The notes beneath the pieces are model-generated. The model worked only from the letters and a program-made list of their open reading frames with translations, ran no database searches and was not told the DNA's origin. A program made the position numbers and the translations under genes. Of a DNA stretch of 64,000 nucleotides, positions 9,090-18,078 are shown in pieces (the first letter of the stretch is position 1; each line of letters begins with the position of its first letter). This DNA is from AP-15 sp963755435. Its GTDB lineage: Bacteria > Pseudomonadota > Alphaproteobacteria > ATCC43930 > CGMCC-115725. The stretch is taken from positions 1 to 64,000 of the forward strand of contig CAVWJX010000003.1 of the NCBI GenBank assembly GCA_963755435.1, in the 5' to 3' direction.

Positions 9090-9545
9090 ATGGCGGATAA
9101 TCGCTTGAGCACGTACCCGTATTTCTCAAGGGTTCCGAGCGAACCGAGTCCAGACAGAGAGATCAAAACCATCGCACATTTTCTGAAACGAAACACCAGA
9201 GAAATAGACCTGAAGGTAAAATTGATAACATATAGGGATCTAGATAGAATATTGCATAACTATGGTATTCGTCTCCAATCTCCAGAAGGTAATAGAATTG
9301 ACGTAGTAAGATTTAGAGATAAGAGCGATCTTGAGAGAGTGCTAGAACGAGAACAGAGAATAGCCCACATTGGTTTCCATGGGTGGACGCGTGAAGTGAG
9401 TAGGAAGGACTTACATTTGGTACGCAGTGCGGCGGCACTGGATATCGAGAGCGGGTACGATTCGCAATCGTTTTTCAATGGTGTGTCTGATCCGCTTACG
9501 TTAATTGCGAAATATGAGAACCTCTCGACGCTAGCGTACCGATAA
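9090..9545 (+). CDS. Orphan hypothetical protein, lower-GC island gene
   Basis: This 151-residue protein has a well-formed, mixed sequence and no signal peptide or membrane segment. Noticeable parts are HFLKRNTREIDLKVKLITYR, then LHNYGIRLQSPEGNRIDVVR, then IAHIGFHGWTREVSRKDLHL, and near the end GYDSQSFFNGVSDPLTLIAK. It reads like a small alpha/beta domain ending in a helix. I do not recognise the family with confidence. The gene is much more AT-rich than its neighbours and uses codons such as ATA and AGA that are rare elsewhere in the window. That is good evidence for recent acquisition. It has no partner gene in frame on either side. Confidence 0.6.
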   Translation: MADNRLSTYPYFSRVPSEPSPDREIKTIAHFLKRNTREIDLKVKLITYRDLDRILHNYGIRLQSPEGNRIDVVRFRDKSDLERVLEREQRIAHIGFHGWTREVSRKDLHLVRSAAALDIESGYDSQSFFNGVSDPLTLIAKYENLSTLAYR

Positions 9546-9563
9546 GCAAAAGGGAAATTTTCC

Positions 9564-9699
9564 AGCAAGCGTAGGGCGGAACAGCGGGGAGGTTGGGCAA
9601 GAATTGCGCGGGCCATCGGTTCTCGCATGTGTATGATTGTGGCATGACGACGCGCCCGTATAAGCAAGCGTAGGGCGGAACAGCGTAGCGCATTCCGCC
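9564..9699 (+). repeat. Two direct REP-like copies left of the RAYT gene
   Basis: AGCAAGCGTAGGGCGGAACA occurs at 9564 and again at 9664. The second copy continues as GCGTAGCGCATTCCGCC to 9699, so that GGCGGAA and TTCCGCC can pair as a stem. The first copy lacks the closing arm. These are typical REP-type units that accompany a REP-associated tyrosine transposase. Confidence 0.75.
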
Positions 9700-9770
9700 T
9701 CGACTTGTGGGTCGGCACGCGCGGCTAATGGAGTGGCCGTGTCCCTGGGACTATTTCCGCCGCTTCGACT

Positions 9771-10304
9771 TTACTGCCGTTCGCCAGTCTGTTGCGGTTC
9801 GTTGCCGCCGCCCCTCCAGTCGGCGGGATACATTCCGCTGGCGACACACCGGCGAAATGACGAATGCGGCCAGTCCGCCGGGTGCGCCACGAGACCATGC
9901 TTGACCGGGTTGAAATGCGTATAGTCCATGTGAGCCGCAAAGTCGCGATCGTCGCGGATCGTGTGCTCCCAGTACCGCCGCTGCCAAATGCCGCGTTCAC
10001 CGCGGCTTGTCATGACCGGTGATCGCGGCTCGCCGATCGGCGGCGATTTTGCGAACCCGGTCTTGATCGCTCGCCACCGACCCGGAAAATCGGCATCGTC
10101 TTGCGGCAAGGTCCACAGACAGTGCATGTGATCGGGGAGGACGACCCAGGCGTCGATGTGAAAAGGTGTGCGGGCGCGCACTCGACGAACCGCGTCGCGC
10201 AGCGCGTCGATATTCGCCACCAATAGGTTCGAGCGCCGATCAAGCAGGTTTACGGTAAAGAAGAAGGTCCCGCCTGGAACCCGATTGCGGCGATAATCCG
10301 GCAT
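9771..10304 (-). CDS. REP-associated tyrosine transposase (RAYT, IS200/Y1-like)
   Basis: This 177-residue protein is a single-domain Y1 (HUH) transposase of the RAYT group. Such enzymes nick and rejoin single-stranded REP hairpins. The start MPDYRRNRVPGGTFFFTVNL is characteristic. The metal-binding HUH motif is the HMH of DHMHCLWTLP, and the catalytic Tyr lies in MDYTHFNPVKHGLV. I used the ATG at 10304 because family members start there; an in-frame ATG at 10319 is also possible. The gene is flanked by REP-like repeats, two direct copies on one side and one inverted copy on the other. All key motifs look intact, so this may be a functional RAYT. Confidence 0.9.
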   Translation of the reverse strand: MPDYRRNRVPGGTFFFTVNLLDRRSNLLVANIDALRDAVRRVRARTPFHIDAWVVLPDHMHCLWTLPQDDADFPGRWRAIKTGFAKSPPIGEPRSPVMTSRGERGIWQRRYWEHTIRDDRDFAAHMDYTHFNPVKHGLVAHPADWPHSSFRRCVASGMYPADWRGGGNEPQQTGERQ

Positions 10305-10332
10305 CTCGGGAGTATGCATGGCCGCGGAGAGC

Positions 10333-10368
10333 GGCGGAATGCGCTGCGCTGTTCCGCCCTACACTCTT
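10333..10368 (-). repeat. Inverted REP-like copy right of the RAYT gene
   Basis: The plus strand reads GGCGGAATGCGCTGCGCTGT followed by TCCGCCCTACACTCTTGCT. The reverse complement nearly equals the copy at 9662-9699, so this unit is inverted relative to those on the other side. The GGCGGAA and TTCCGCC arms again make a hairpin. Confidence 0.75.
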
Positions 10369-10440
10369 GCTATACCCTCACCTCGTTACAGGAGGCACCT
10401 CTCCCGCGGTGCAGGAGAGGGAAATCTCCGGAAAGATTAT

Positions 10441-10846
10441 TTACAGCGTCTGAAACCTCGCGCGGGCGCCGCGTTCGATGGCGGCGGCGGTCAGGCGCTC
10501 GAGGTTGAGGCGGTGGCGCAGCAATTCGAGGATGCGCAATTCCTCCTGGGTCGCCTCGCCGTCGGTGGCGACCAGGTCGCAGGCGATCGCATAGGCGGTC
10601 TCGCATCAATTTCGGCGGCAAGCCGGCCTTGATCGCGTTCAGGGTTTCGTCGAGCCCGTTGTCGCGGCCGATCAGCTCGGTGCAATCGTTGAACAGGCCG
10701 GGCAGTTCGTCCTGGTCGAAATCGCGAAAGATCGGCAAATGGCCGATGATCTCGGCAAAGGCGTGCAATTCGGAATCGGGCATGTTGCGGTCGGCCGCCG
10801 AGACGATGACCATCGTGTAGATCAGGGCGCGGTGGTGATCGAGCAT
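10441..10846 (-). pseudogene. TerB-like tellurite-resistance family protein, one frameshift
   Basis: The N-terminal part, from MLDHHRALIYTMVIVSAADR to about TLNAIKAGLPPKL, matches the alphaproteobacterial TerB family, whose acidic helical domain is linked to tellurite resistance and stress. The frame then shifts at 10602-10608. The conserved remainder (ETAYAIACDLVATDGEATQE, then RILELLRHRL and ERLTAAAIERGAR) reads in the next frame to a TAA at 10441. The span is 406 nt, one more than a multiple of three, so one extra base explains the break. The gene lies 51 bp downstream of the helicase on the same strand. A consensus error is a real possibility. Confidence 0.75.
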
Positions 10847-10897
10847 GAAGTCCTCTCGGGCTGGCCGGGCTGACAGACCAAAACCGGGCGGCCCCTG

Positions 10898-13678
10898 TCA
10901 AGCCGTATCGGCCAAAGACGGATCGGCGGTGCCGAGAAACCGGCGGATCTCGTCCACCGCCTCGGCCAGCGGCAGTCGCGATATGGCGACGCCATCGGGA
11001 AACGCCGACATGAGCCGCGACGGCAGGGCGCGATCGAGCACCACGAAGACGCCGCGATCATCGGCCCGGCGAATCAGCCGGCCATAGGCCTGGCGCAGCC
11101 GCAGCCGGGCGATCCGGTCCGAATATTGCGGCGCCGCCAAACACCGGCCGGCGGGCCCGGTGTAGGATATCCGGGCGCGGCCATGGCACCCGGTCGAACA
11201 CCAGGAGGCGCAGGGAGCGGCCCGGAACATCGACGCCGTCGCGGATCGCGTCGGTGCCGAGCAGGCACGAATCCTCCTCGGCACGAAAGATATCGACCAG
11301 CGTCGCGGTCGACATCGCCTCGACATGCTGGGCCAGCAGCAGCAAGCCGCGGGCTTCGAGCACCGGGGCGATGCGGTGGTGCACGGCGCGCAATCGGGCG
11401 ACCGCGGTGAAGAGGCCGAGCGCGCCGCCGCCCGGCGGCGACGAACAGCGCGGCATAGGCCGCCGCCACCTGGCCGATATCGTCGCGCGGGATGTCGGTC
11501 ACGACGAGGATGCGGGTCTGCGCCGGATAGTTGAAGGGCGAGGCGATCAGCGCGCCGGCCGGTCGCGCCGCCGAGGTGGCGCAAGCCGGTCGCCGCTTCG
11601 GCGCCGCGCCAGGCGAGGTCCGGGTCGGGGTCGCCATCGGTCAGGGTCGCCGAGGTCACGACGAGGCCATGCGCCGGGCGCGCCACCAGCCGGGCAAACG
11701 GGATGCCGGGGTCAATCCAGCTGCGGATCACCGCGACATCGGTCTCGAACCCGTCGATACGGTCGAGGGCCAGCCATTCGACGGTTTCGGGGCGCGGCGG
11801 CTCGGTGAGGTCGCGCAACAGTCTGGCCCAGGCCGCGAGTTGCTGGTCGGCGCGTCGGTCGAGCCCGCGCAGGGTGGCGTCGAGGCGCTGGCGCAGACCC
11901 GGCTCGGGCGGGTTCTCCGGGTCTTCGAGCCGCGCGCGCAAGATGGCGGCGAGCCGCTGCAAGGCCGCGGCCAGGCGAAGGAGCCCCTGCGCCAGCGGCA
12001 GCGCCACCTCGGCGAGCCCGGCGACCGGCGGCCGCGCCTCGGCCTGCAGCCCATAGCCGGCATCGGCCAGCGCCGCCCGTGCCAGCACCTGTTGGCGGAC
12101 GAGCGCGAGGAAGCCCTCGAACCCCGGCCCGCCGCGGCCTTCGGCGGCGCGCTGCGCCCAGCCGTCGCCGGGCAGGATGCGGGCGGCGGCGAGCACCTCG
12201 ATCAAGGCCCGCGTGCCGTCATCTTCGCCGTCGACGAGGTCGCCAATGCGCCGCCGGAGGCCGCGGGCGCGCGACCCCCCGGCACCCTCGGCGCCGACGA
12301 TCCAGCGCCGCAGCTCGCGTCCCTCGCGGCCCGACAGCCGCACCGAAAAGGCGTTGTCTGCGGCTTCGAGCAGGTGATGGCCTTCGTCGAACACATAGCG
12401 GGTCGGCACCGTCGCGTCGTCGAGCCCGCCGAGTGCCGCCTGGGTCATGACCAGCGCATGATTGGCGACGACGATGCGCGCGCCACGCGCCTTGCGGATG
12501 TTCTTCTCGACAAAGCAGCGGCGGAAATGGTGGCAGGCCGAGTGCACGCATTCGCCGCGGCGATCGGCGAGCCCGCCGACCCGCGCGCGCCCGATCAGCT
12601 CGGTGAGCCAGCCGGGAAAGTCGCCGCCGACCAGGTCGCCGGCTTCGCTGGCGAGGATCCAGCGCGCGACCAGCCCGAGCTGCGCCGCTGCCCGCCCGGG
12701 CCGGGTCACCGCGCCGGCGGCGGCTTCCTCGTAGTTCAGCAGGCACAAAAAATTCTCCCGACCCTTGCGGACCACGACCCGGCGGCGCTTGTCGTCGAGG
12801 TCGGGATAGAGGCGGTCGAGCTCGCCGGCGATCTGGGTCTGCAGATTGCGGGTGAAGGTCGAGATCCACACCGCACCGCCATTCTTCTCGGCCCACAGGC
12901 TCGCCGGGGCGATGTAGCCGAGCGTCTTGCCGACCCCGGTGCCGGCTTCGGCGAGCACCGCATGCGGCCGGTCGGGGAGGTCGCGCGGGGCGAAGGCGGC
13001 GGCGAGCGCCGCTGCGTAATCGGCCTGCTGCGGGCGCGGCTCGGAATCGGCGCCGAGCAGACGGGCGAGCCGGGAGCGCGCCTCCGCGGCGGTGACCGGG
13101 CTATTGCCGGGCGGCGGTCCGGGTGCTGTCTCAGACCATTCAGCGAGCCGGGTCCAGACCCGCAAACCGGCCATATGGCGTCTGGCGCCGGGCTCGGCCG
13201 GGGGCAGTGCGGCGAGCACCGCCGGCGCCCACAGCCAGCCGCCGCGATCCATCGCCTCGGCCACTGCGCGGCATTCGGCGTCGACTTCCTGCCCGAGCGC
13301 CTGAAGCAAGGCCTGGGCCGCGCCCGCCAGGCTGACGCAGGCCTCGGCCGGGCGGCGCGGCGGCGGCAGCCCGAGCGCCTCGGCCAGCCCGCGCGGCGTC
13401 GGCACGCAAAACCGCGCCGGATAGACAAAGGCGAACAGCTCTAACAGGTCGAGGCCAGCGAACCCCGGCGAATCGAGCCGGCGCGCGGTGGCGATGGCGT
13501 GGCACAGCATCGGCGGATCGATCTCGACGCGGCCGCGCGCTTCGGCCGGCGCCAGGGCTTCGATATCGCCGTCCGGGCTCAGCCATAGGATTTCGCGAAA
13601 GCCGGCCACCAGGACGGGGGCCCGCGGCACCAGCACCCGCGGCGTCCCGGCCGAAAGGTTGCGCTCGCCGTCGGACAT
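10898..13678 (-). CDS. DinG/XPD-type ATP-dependent DNA helicase, internally frame-disrupted
   Basis: The encoded protein is a superfamily 2 helicase of the DinG/XPD type. Walker A is AEAGTGVGKTLGY and the Walker B box is VFDEGHHLLEAAD. Cysteines in CLLNYEE and CVHSACHHFRRCF fit an iron-sulphur cluster domain, and VVTSATLTDGD is motif III. The frame stays open to the stop at 10898, but the conserved sequence changes frame three times. Near 11570 it moves to the frame reading SPFNYPAQTRILVVTDIPRD. Near 11450 it moves to the frame reading IFRAEEDSCLLGTDAIRDGV and VFDRVPWPRPDILHRA. Near 11145 it returns to the original frame (GRLIRRADDRGVFVVLD). As written, about 140 residues of the C-terminal motor domain would be garbled. 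The start at 13678 matches the usual N-terminus; 13714 is an alternative. Confidence 0.8.
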   Translation of the reverse strand: MSDGERNLSAGTPRVLVPRAPVLVAGFREILWLSPDGDIEALAPAEARGRVEIDPPMLCHAIATARRLDSPGFAGLDLLELFAFVYPARFCVPTPRGLAEALGLPPPRRPAEACVSLAGAAQALLQALGQEVDAECRAVAEAMDRGGWLWAPAVLAALPPAEPGARRHMAGLRVWTRLAEWSETAPGPPPGNSPVTAAEARSRLARLLGADSEPRPQQADYAAALAAAFAPRDLPDRPHAVLAEAGTGVGKTLGYIAPASLWAEKNGGAVWISTFTRNLQTQIAGELDRLYPDLDDKRRRVVVRKGRENFLCLLNYEEAAAGAVTRPGRAAAQLGLVARWILASEAGDLVGGDFPGWLTELIGRARVGGLADRRGECVHSACHHFRRCFVEKNIRKARGARIVVANHALVMTQAALGGLDDATVPTRYVFDEGHHLLEAADNAFSVRLSGREGRELRRWIVGAEGAGGSRARGLRRRIGDLVDGEDDGTRALIEVLAAARILPGDGWAQRAAEGRGGPGFEGFLALVRQQVLARAALADAGYGLQAEARPPVAGLAEVALPLAQGLLRLAAALQRLAAILRARLEDPENPPEPGLRQRLDATLRGLDRRADQQLAAWARLLRDLTEPPRPETVEWLALDRIDGFETDVAVIRSWIDPGIPFARLVARPAHGLVVTSATLTDGDPDPDLAWRGAEAATGLRHLGGATGRRADRLALQLSGADPHPRRDRHPARRYRPGGGGLCRAVRRRRAAARSASSPRSPDCAPCTTASPRCSKPAACCCWPSMSRRCRPRRWSISFVPRRIRACSAPTRSATASMFRAAPCASWCSTGCHGRARISYTGPAGRCLAAPQYSDRIARLRLRQAYGRLIRRADDRGVFVVLDRALPSRLMSAFPDGVAISRLPLAEAVDEIRRFLGTADPSLADTA

Positions 13679-13754
13679 GACCGGCAGGTCTAGCACAGAT
13701 GGCGCCGCCAGCACCGCGCTGGTATCGTCGAGGGCACTGCGGCTGACCCGAGCG

Positions 13755-14918
13755 ATGCCAAATTTCTACCCGATGCCCGATTTCTTTGCGATGATTGGCC
13801 CCATGCTGCGCCGGCTGTCGTGCGAAGCGGCGCACGGGCTGAGCCTGCGCGGGCTCGAGACGGGATTGGGGCGGTTCTGCGTCGGCCGGGCGGCGACGCG
13901 GCCCGATCCGCCGATCCTGAAGCAGCGGCTGTGGGACCGCGACTTTGCCAATCCGATCGGGCTCGCCGCCGGCTTCGACAAGGATGCCCGTGTGCCCGAC
14001 GCGATGCTGCGGCTGGGCTTCGGCTTTGTCGAGGTAGGCACGGTGACGCCGCGGCCACAGCCGGGCAATCCGCGGCCCCGGCTGTTCCGCCTTGACCAGG
14101 ATCGCGCGGTCATCAACCGCATGGGCTTCAACAGCGGCGGGCTCGATCTTGCCGCCGATCGGCTATCACGGCGTACCGGCAGCGGCATCGTCGGGGTGAA
14201 TTTGGGCAAAAACCGCGACAGCACCGATGCGGCCGCCGACTATGAAAAAGGCATCCGCCGGATGGCGCCGCTGGCCGATTATCTGGTGGTAAATATTTCA
14301 TCGCCGAATACCCCCGGACTGCGCGACCTGCAAGCCCGGTCGGCGCTCGATGCGCTGCTGCGCCGGCTGACCGCGGCGCGCGATACGACCGGCCGCCGCG
14401 TGCCGCTGCTGGTCAAGGTCGCGCCCGATCTCAGCCCCGCCGAGTGCTCCGACATCGCCGAGGTGGCGCTCGACAGCGGTATCGACGGGTTGATCATCGC
14501 CAACACCACTGTCGAGCGACCGGCCGGGCTCGTCAGCCGCCACGCCGGCGAGAGCGGCGGGCTCAGCGGGCGCCCGCTATTTGCCCCTTCAACCGCCATT
14601 CTCGCCGATATCTACCGACTGACCCGCGGCCGTCTGCCGCTGATCGGGGTCGGCGGGGTGGCGAGTGCGGCCGACGCCTATGCCAAGATCCGCGCCGGCG
14701 CCAGCCTGGTGCAGCTCTATACCGCGCTGGTGTTCGACGGCCCGTCGATTGCCGGCCGGATCAAGCAGGAGCTTGCCGAGTTCGTCCGCCGCGACGGCTT
14801 CGCCTCGGTCGCCGAGGCTGTCGGCACCGCGCCGGGCCGCAACGCTGCGCAGGTCTGCAAGCGACGCTATTCGGGAGGTGTAAGTACCGTGGCCCCGCCA
14901 AACCATAGTGCTGCATGA
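13755..14918 (+). CDS. pyrD: Dihydroorotate dehydrogenase, quinone type (class 2)
   Basis: This 387-residue enzyme oxidises dihydroorotate to orotate in pyrimidine synthesis and passes electrons to quinone at the inner membrane. Class 2 is shown by the N-terminal amphipathic helix (residues 10-35) and the core that follows it. Recognisable parts are ANPIGLAAGFDKDA, VINRMGFNSGG, VNISSPNTPGLRDLQ with the catalytic-loop serine, and the FMN phosphate site LIGVGGVASAADAYAKIRAG. Translation may begin at 13755 or at a later ATG (13791) close to the helix; no convincing ribosome binding site decides this. It is divergent from the helicase gene. Confidence 0.93.
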   Translation: MPNFYPMPDFFAMIGPMLRRLSCEAAHGLSLRGLETGLGRFCVGRAATRPDPPILKQRLWDRDFANPIGLAAGFDKDARVPDAMLRLGFGFVEVGTVTPRPQPGNPRPRLFRLDQDRAVINRMGFNSGGLDLAADRLSRRTGSGIVGVNLGKNRDSTDAAADYEKGIRRMAPLADYLVVNISSPNTPGLRDLQARSALDALLRRLTAARDTTGRRVPLLVKVAPDLSPAECSDIAEVALDSGIDGLIIANTTVERPAGLVSRHAGESGGLSGRPLFAPSTAILADIYRLTRGRLPLIGVGGVASAADAYAKIRAGASLVQLYTALVFDGPSIAGRIKQELAEFVRRDGFASVAEAVGTAPGRNAAQVCKRRYSGGVSTVAPPNHSAA

Positions 14919-14972
14919 TTTGCGGCCTCGCGATTAGACTGTATATCGGCACAACAGGCAGCAAGACATCGC

Positions 14973-17900
14973 GTGACGACGATGCTCGGCGACAGGCAGG
15001 CGGACCTCGAACGCGAAAATGCCGAGCTGCGGCGCCAGCTGGAACAGCGTAGCGCCGAACTGCGCGAGGCGTTGGAGCAGCAGACCGCGACCGCCGAGGT
15101 GTTGCAAGTCATCAACAGCTCGCCCGGCGACCTCGCCCCGGTGTTCGACGCGATGATCGAGAAGGCGACGCGCCTGTGCGAGGCGCCCTTCGGCATCCTG
15201 CGAACCTGGGATGGTAAGCGCTTTCATTTTGGCGCCGTGCACGGCGACCCGCAGTTTTGCGATTGGGTCCGGCAGCGTGGTCCCATCCGGACGGACAGTG
15301 ACGCTTCCCTGCTGGACGAATCCAAGCGGGCGAACGGGTTGTCCGCATAGCCGATGCGCAGGACGATGAGGCTTATCGAGCGTCTTCGGGTTTCAGGGAG
15401 ATGGCAGCGGCCAGCGGCATCCGGAGCACCATTACGGTGGCGCTGCACAAAGACGACGCGCTCCTGGGTATAATCACCGTCTACCGTCAGGAGGTGCGGC
15501 CGTTTTCCGACAAGCAGATCGCGTTGTTGCAGAATTTCGCGGCGCAGGCAGTCATTGCAATGGAGAACGCGCGGCTGTTGACCGAGACGCGCGAGGCGTT
15601 GGAGCAGCAAACCGCGACCGCCGAGGTGCTGCAAGTCATCAATTCCTCGCCCGGCGACCTCGCCCCGGTGTTCGATGCGATATTGGAAAGGGCGCACAGC
15701 CTTTGCGGTGCGCCGTGTGGCAGCTTACAGATCTACGACGGTGAGCGGTTTCGCGCGGTGACGACGCGCGGTCTGGCCGAGCCGTTCGCGGCGATGCTGA
15801 CTGAGGGATATCGCCCCGACGCCAATGAGACCCGGTCCGACTACGCTGGACCCGGATCGTGGCGTCACCCAGATCGCCGACTTCGAGGATATGCTTCGCT
15901 CTGCCCCTGACGATCCGGTGGTGCGCGCCGGTGTCGAAATCGCTGGCCTCCGCACCGTACTCTTTGTTCCGCTTCATAAAGACAATGTCTTCCTTGGCCG
16001 TATCGTGGCCGCGCGTCAGGAGGTGCAGCCGTTCACCGACAAGCAGATGGCGCTGTTGCAGAATTTCGCCGCGCAGGCGGTCGTCGCAATGGAGAACGCG
16101 CGGCTGTTGACCGAGACGCGCGAGGCCTTGGAGCAGCAGACCGCGACCGCCGAGGTCTTGCAGGTCATCAATTCCTCGCCCGGCGACCTCGCCCCGGTTT
16201 TCGACGCGATGCTCGACAAGGCGATGCATCTCTGCGAAGCAACCTACGGCCACCTCGTGACATTCGACGGTGAGTTCATTCACATAGACGCACTGACGGG
16301 CGATACGCGTCTTGTAGATCATTTCCGCAACCTGGGACCCGTTCGACCACCCATGGCTAGTGTCGTCGAGCGAATGCTGGGAGGCGAAGACGTCGTCCAT
16401 ATCCAGGATACCGCTGCCGACGCGGGTTCCCGGGTCGAAGGGTCGCTACTTGAGGCGCTCGCCGACATCGGCGGGACAAGGTCGTTGCTTGGGGTCGGGC
16501 TGCGCAAAGATCGCGCCTTCGTGGGGGCTATCGTCGTGTACCGACAGGAAGTGCGGCCATTCACCGACAAGCAGATCGCGCTGTTGCAGAATTTCGCGGC
16601 GCAGGCGGTGATCGCGATGGAGAACGCGCGGCTGTTGACCGAGACGCGCGAGGCCTTGGAGCAGCAGACTGCGACCGCCGAGGTGTTGGGGGTCATCAAC
16701 AGCTCGCCCGGCGACCTCGCCCCAGTGTTCGACGCGATGCTCGACAAGGCGATGCATTTGTGCGACGCCGCGTTTGGCATCTTACTGGTTGCAGAGGCAG
16801 ACATCGCACGTACTGTCGCGTCGCGAAACGTACCCCGGCCGTTCGTCGAGTTCTTGACTCAAGAGCCACTTCGGCTTGACCCACACACGTTCCTGGCACG
16901 CGCATTACAGGAGCAATCGGTAATACATGTAGCGGACGGTGCTGCGGGTGAGCCCTACAAAAAACGGGCGCCTTTAGCAGTCGCAGCAGTTGAGCTCGGC
17001 GGTATTCGCACAATGTTGATGGTCCCTATGACAAAGGATGGCAAGTCGTTGGGGCTCTTTACCATCTATCGTCAGGAAGTGCGGCCGTTCTCGGATAAGC
17101 AGATCGCTTTGCTGCAAAATTTCGCCGCGCAGGCGGTGATCGCGATCGAGAACGCACGGCTTCTCGGCGAACTGCGGACTGCGCGAGACTCGGCAGAGGC
17201 GGCGTTAGGCGAATTGAAGACGGCGCAGGCGAGCCTGATCCACGCCGAAAAGATGGCCTCGCTCGGACAACTGACCGCCGGGATCGCCCACGAGATCAAG
17301 AACCCGCTTAATTTCGTCAACAACTTTGCTGGGCTGTCGGTCGAGTTGCTCGACGAATTGAAAGAGACGGTGCAACCGGCGATCATGGCGCTCGGCGACG
17401 ACAAACGGGTCGAGCTCGACGAGATCGTCGCGATGTTGACCGGCAATCTCGACAAAATCGCCGAGCACGGACGGCGCGCCGACGGGATCGTCAAGAGCAT
17501 GCTGGCCCATTCGCGCGGTGGCAGCGGGGAACGCGAAGCCGTCGATATCAACCTTCTCGTCGACGAGGCGCTGAACCTCGCCTATCACGGTGCCCGCGCC
17601 CAGGACCAGAATTTCAATGTCACCCTGGAGCGCGACTTCGGCGGGAATGTTGCGCCGATCGAATTGGTGCCGCAGGACATCACCCGCGTGCTTCTCAACC
17701 TGGTCGGCAACGGGTTTTACGCGACGAGCAAGCGCCGCGACGAAGTGAACCAGGCGAAACTCGAGCCGCGGCTGAAGGTGACGACGCGCGACCTCGGCAT
17801 CGATGTCGAGATCCGGGTGCGCGACAATGGGGTCGGCATCCCGCCTGAGGTGCGCGACAAGCTGTTTCAGCCGTTCTTCACCACCAAGCCGACCGGGGAA

Positions 17901-18068
17901 GGGACCGGGCTCGGCCTCTCGATCAGCTATGATATCGTCACCCAGTTGCATGGCGGCACGATTGAGGTCGACAGTGCCGTGGGTGAATACACCGAGTTCA
18001 CGATCCGTCTGCCGCGACGTGCTGCGGCTGGGGCCCGTCTTCCGACCGGCGCCGACGGCGGCGTCTGA
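14973..18068 (+). pseudogene. Sensor histidine kinase with four tandem GAF units, two compensating frameshifts
   Basis: Read across two frameshifts, this is a soluble sensor kinase of about 1030 residues. Four GAF-type units follow one another, each joined by a near-identical linker (REALEQQTATAEVLQVINSS). Then come a dimerisation box with the phospho-accepting His in LTAGIAHEIKNPLNFVNNF and an ATPase domain with DNGVGIPPEVRDKLFQPFF and GTGLGLSIS. No membrane segment is seen, so it should be cytoplasmic. One base is missing near 15315-15335, where the frame ends in a TAG at 15348. One base is extra near 15835-15841, which restores the original frame. The stretch between reads well only in the shifted frame. 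The first start is a GTG at 14973, with an ATG at 14982. No response regulator gene is adjacent. Confidence 0.85.
15072..17165 (+). repeat. Four tandem ~528-bp GAF-encoding DNA repeats
   Basis: The marker TTGGAGCAGCAGACCGCGAC (15599 has CAA) begins units at 15072, 15599, 16128 and 16656, giving spacings of 527, 529 and 528 bp. A second block, near AAGCAGATCGCGTTGTTGCA, recurs in each unit. The linker blocks of about 120 bp are almost identical at DNA level, while the ligand-binding cores between them differ. The spacing of 527 and then 529 reveals the two single-base indels in the kinase gene. Confidence 0.85.
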
Positions 18069-18078
18069 GGTGGGTGGC

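Noticed and set aside
11531..13444. Long plus-strand frame opposite the helicase (637 codons)
   Set aside because: Antisense of a clear helicase; low-complexity composition and no motif.
15072..17165. CRISPR-like array
   Set aside because: The repeats are about 528 bp apart and code for protein domains; no short regular repeat-spacer pattern exists anywhere in the window.
17803..18078. Long N-terminal extension of UvrB
   Set aside because: The open frame extends upstream but overlaps the conserved ATPase domain of the kinase; the start at 18079 or 18112 gives normal UvrB.
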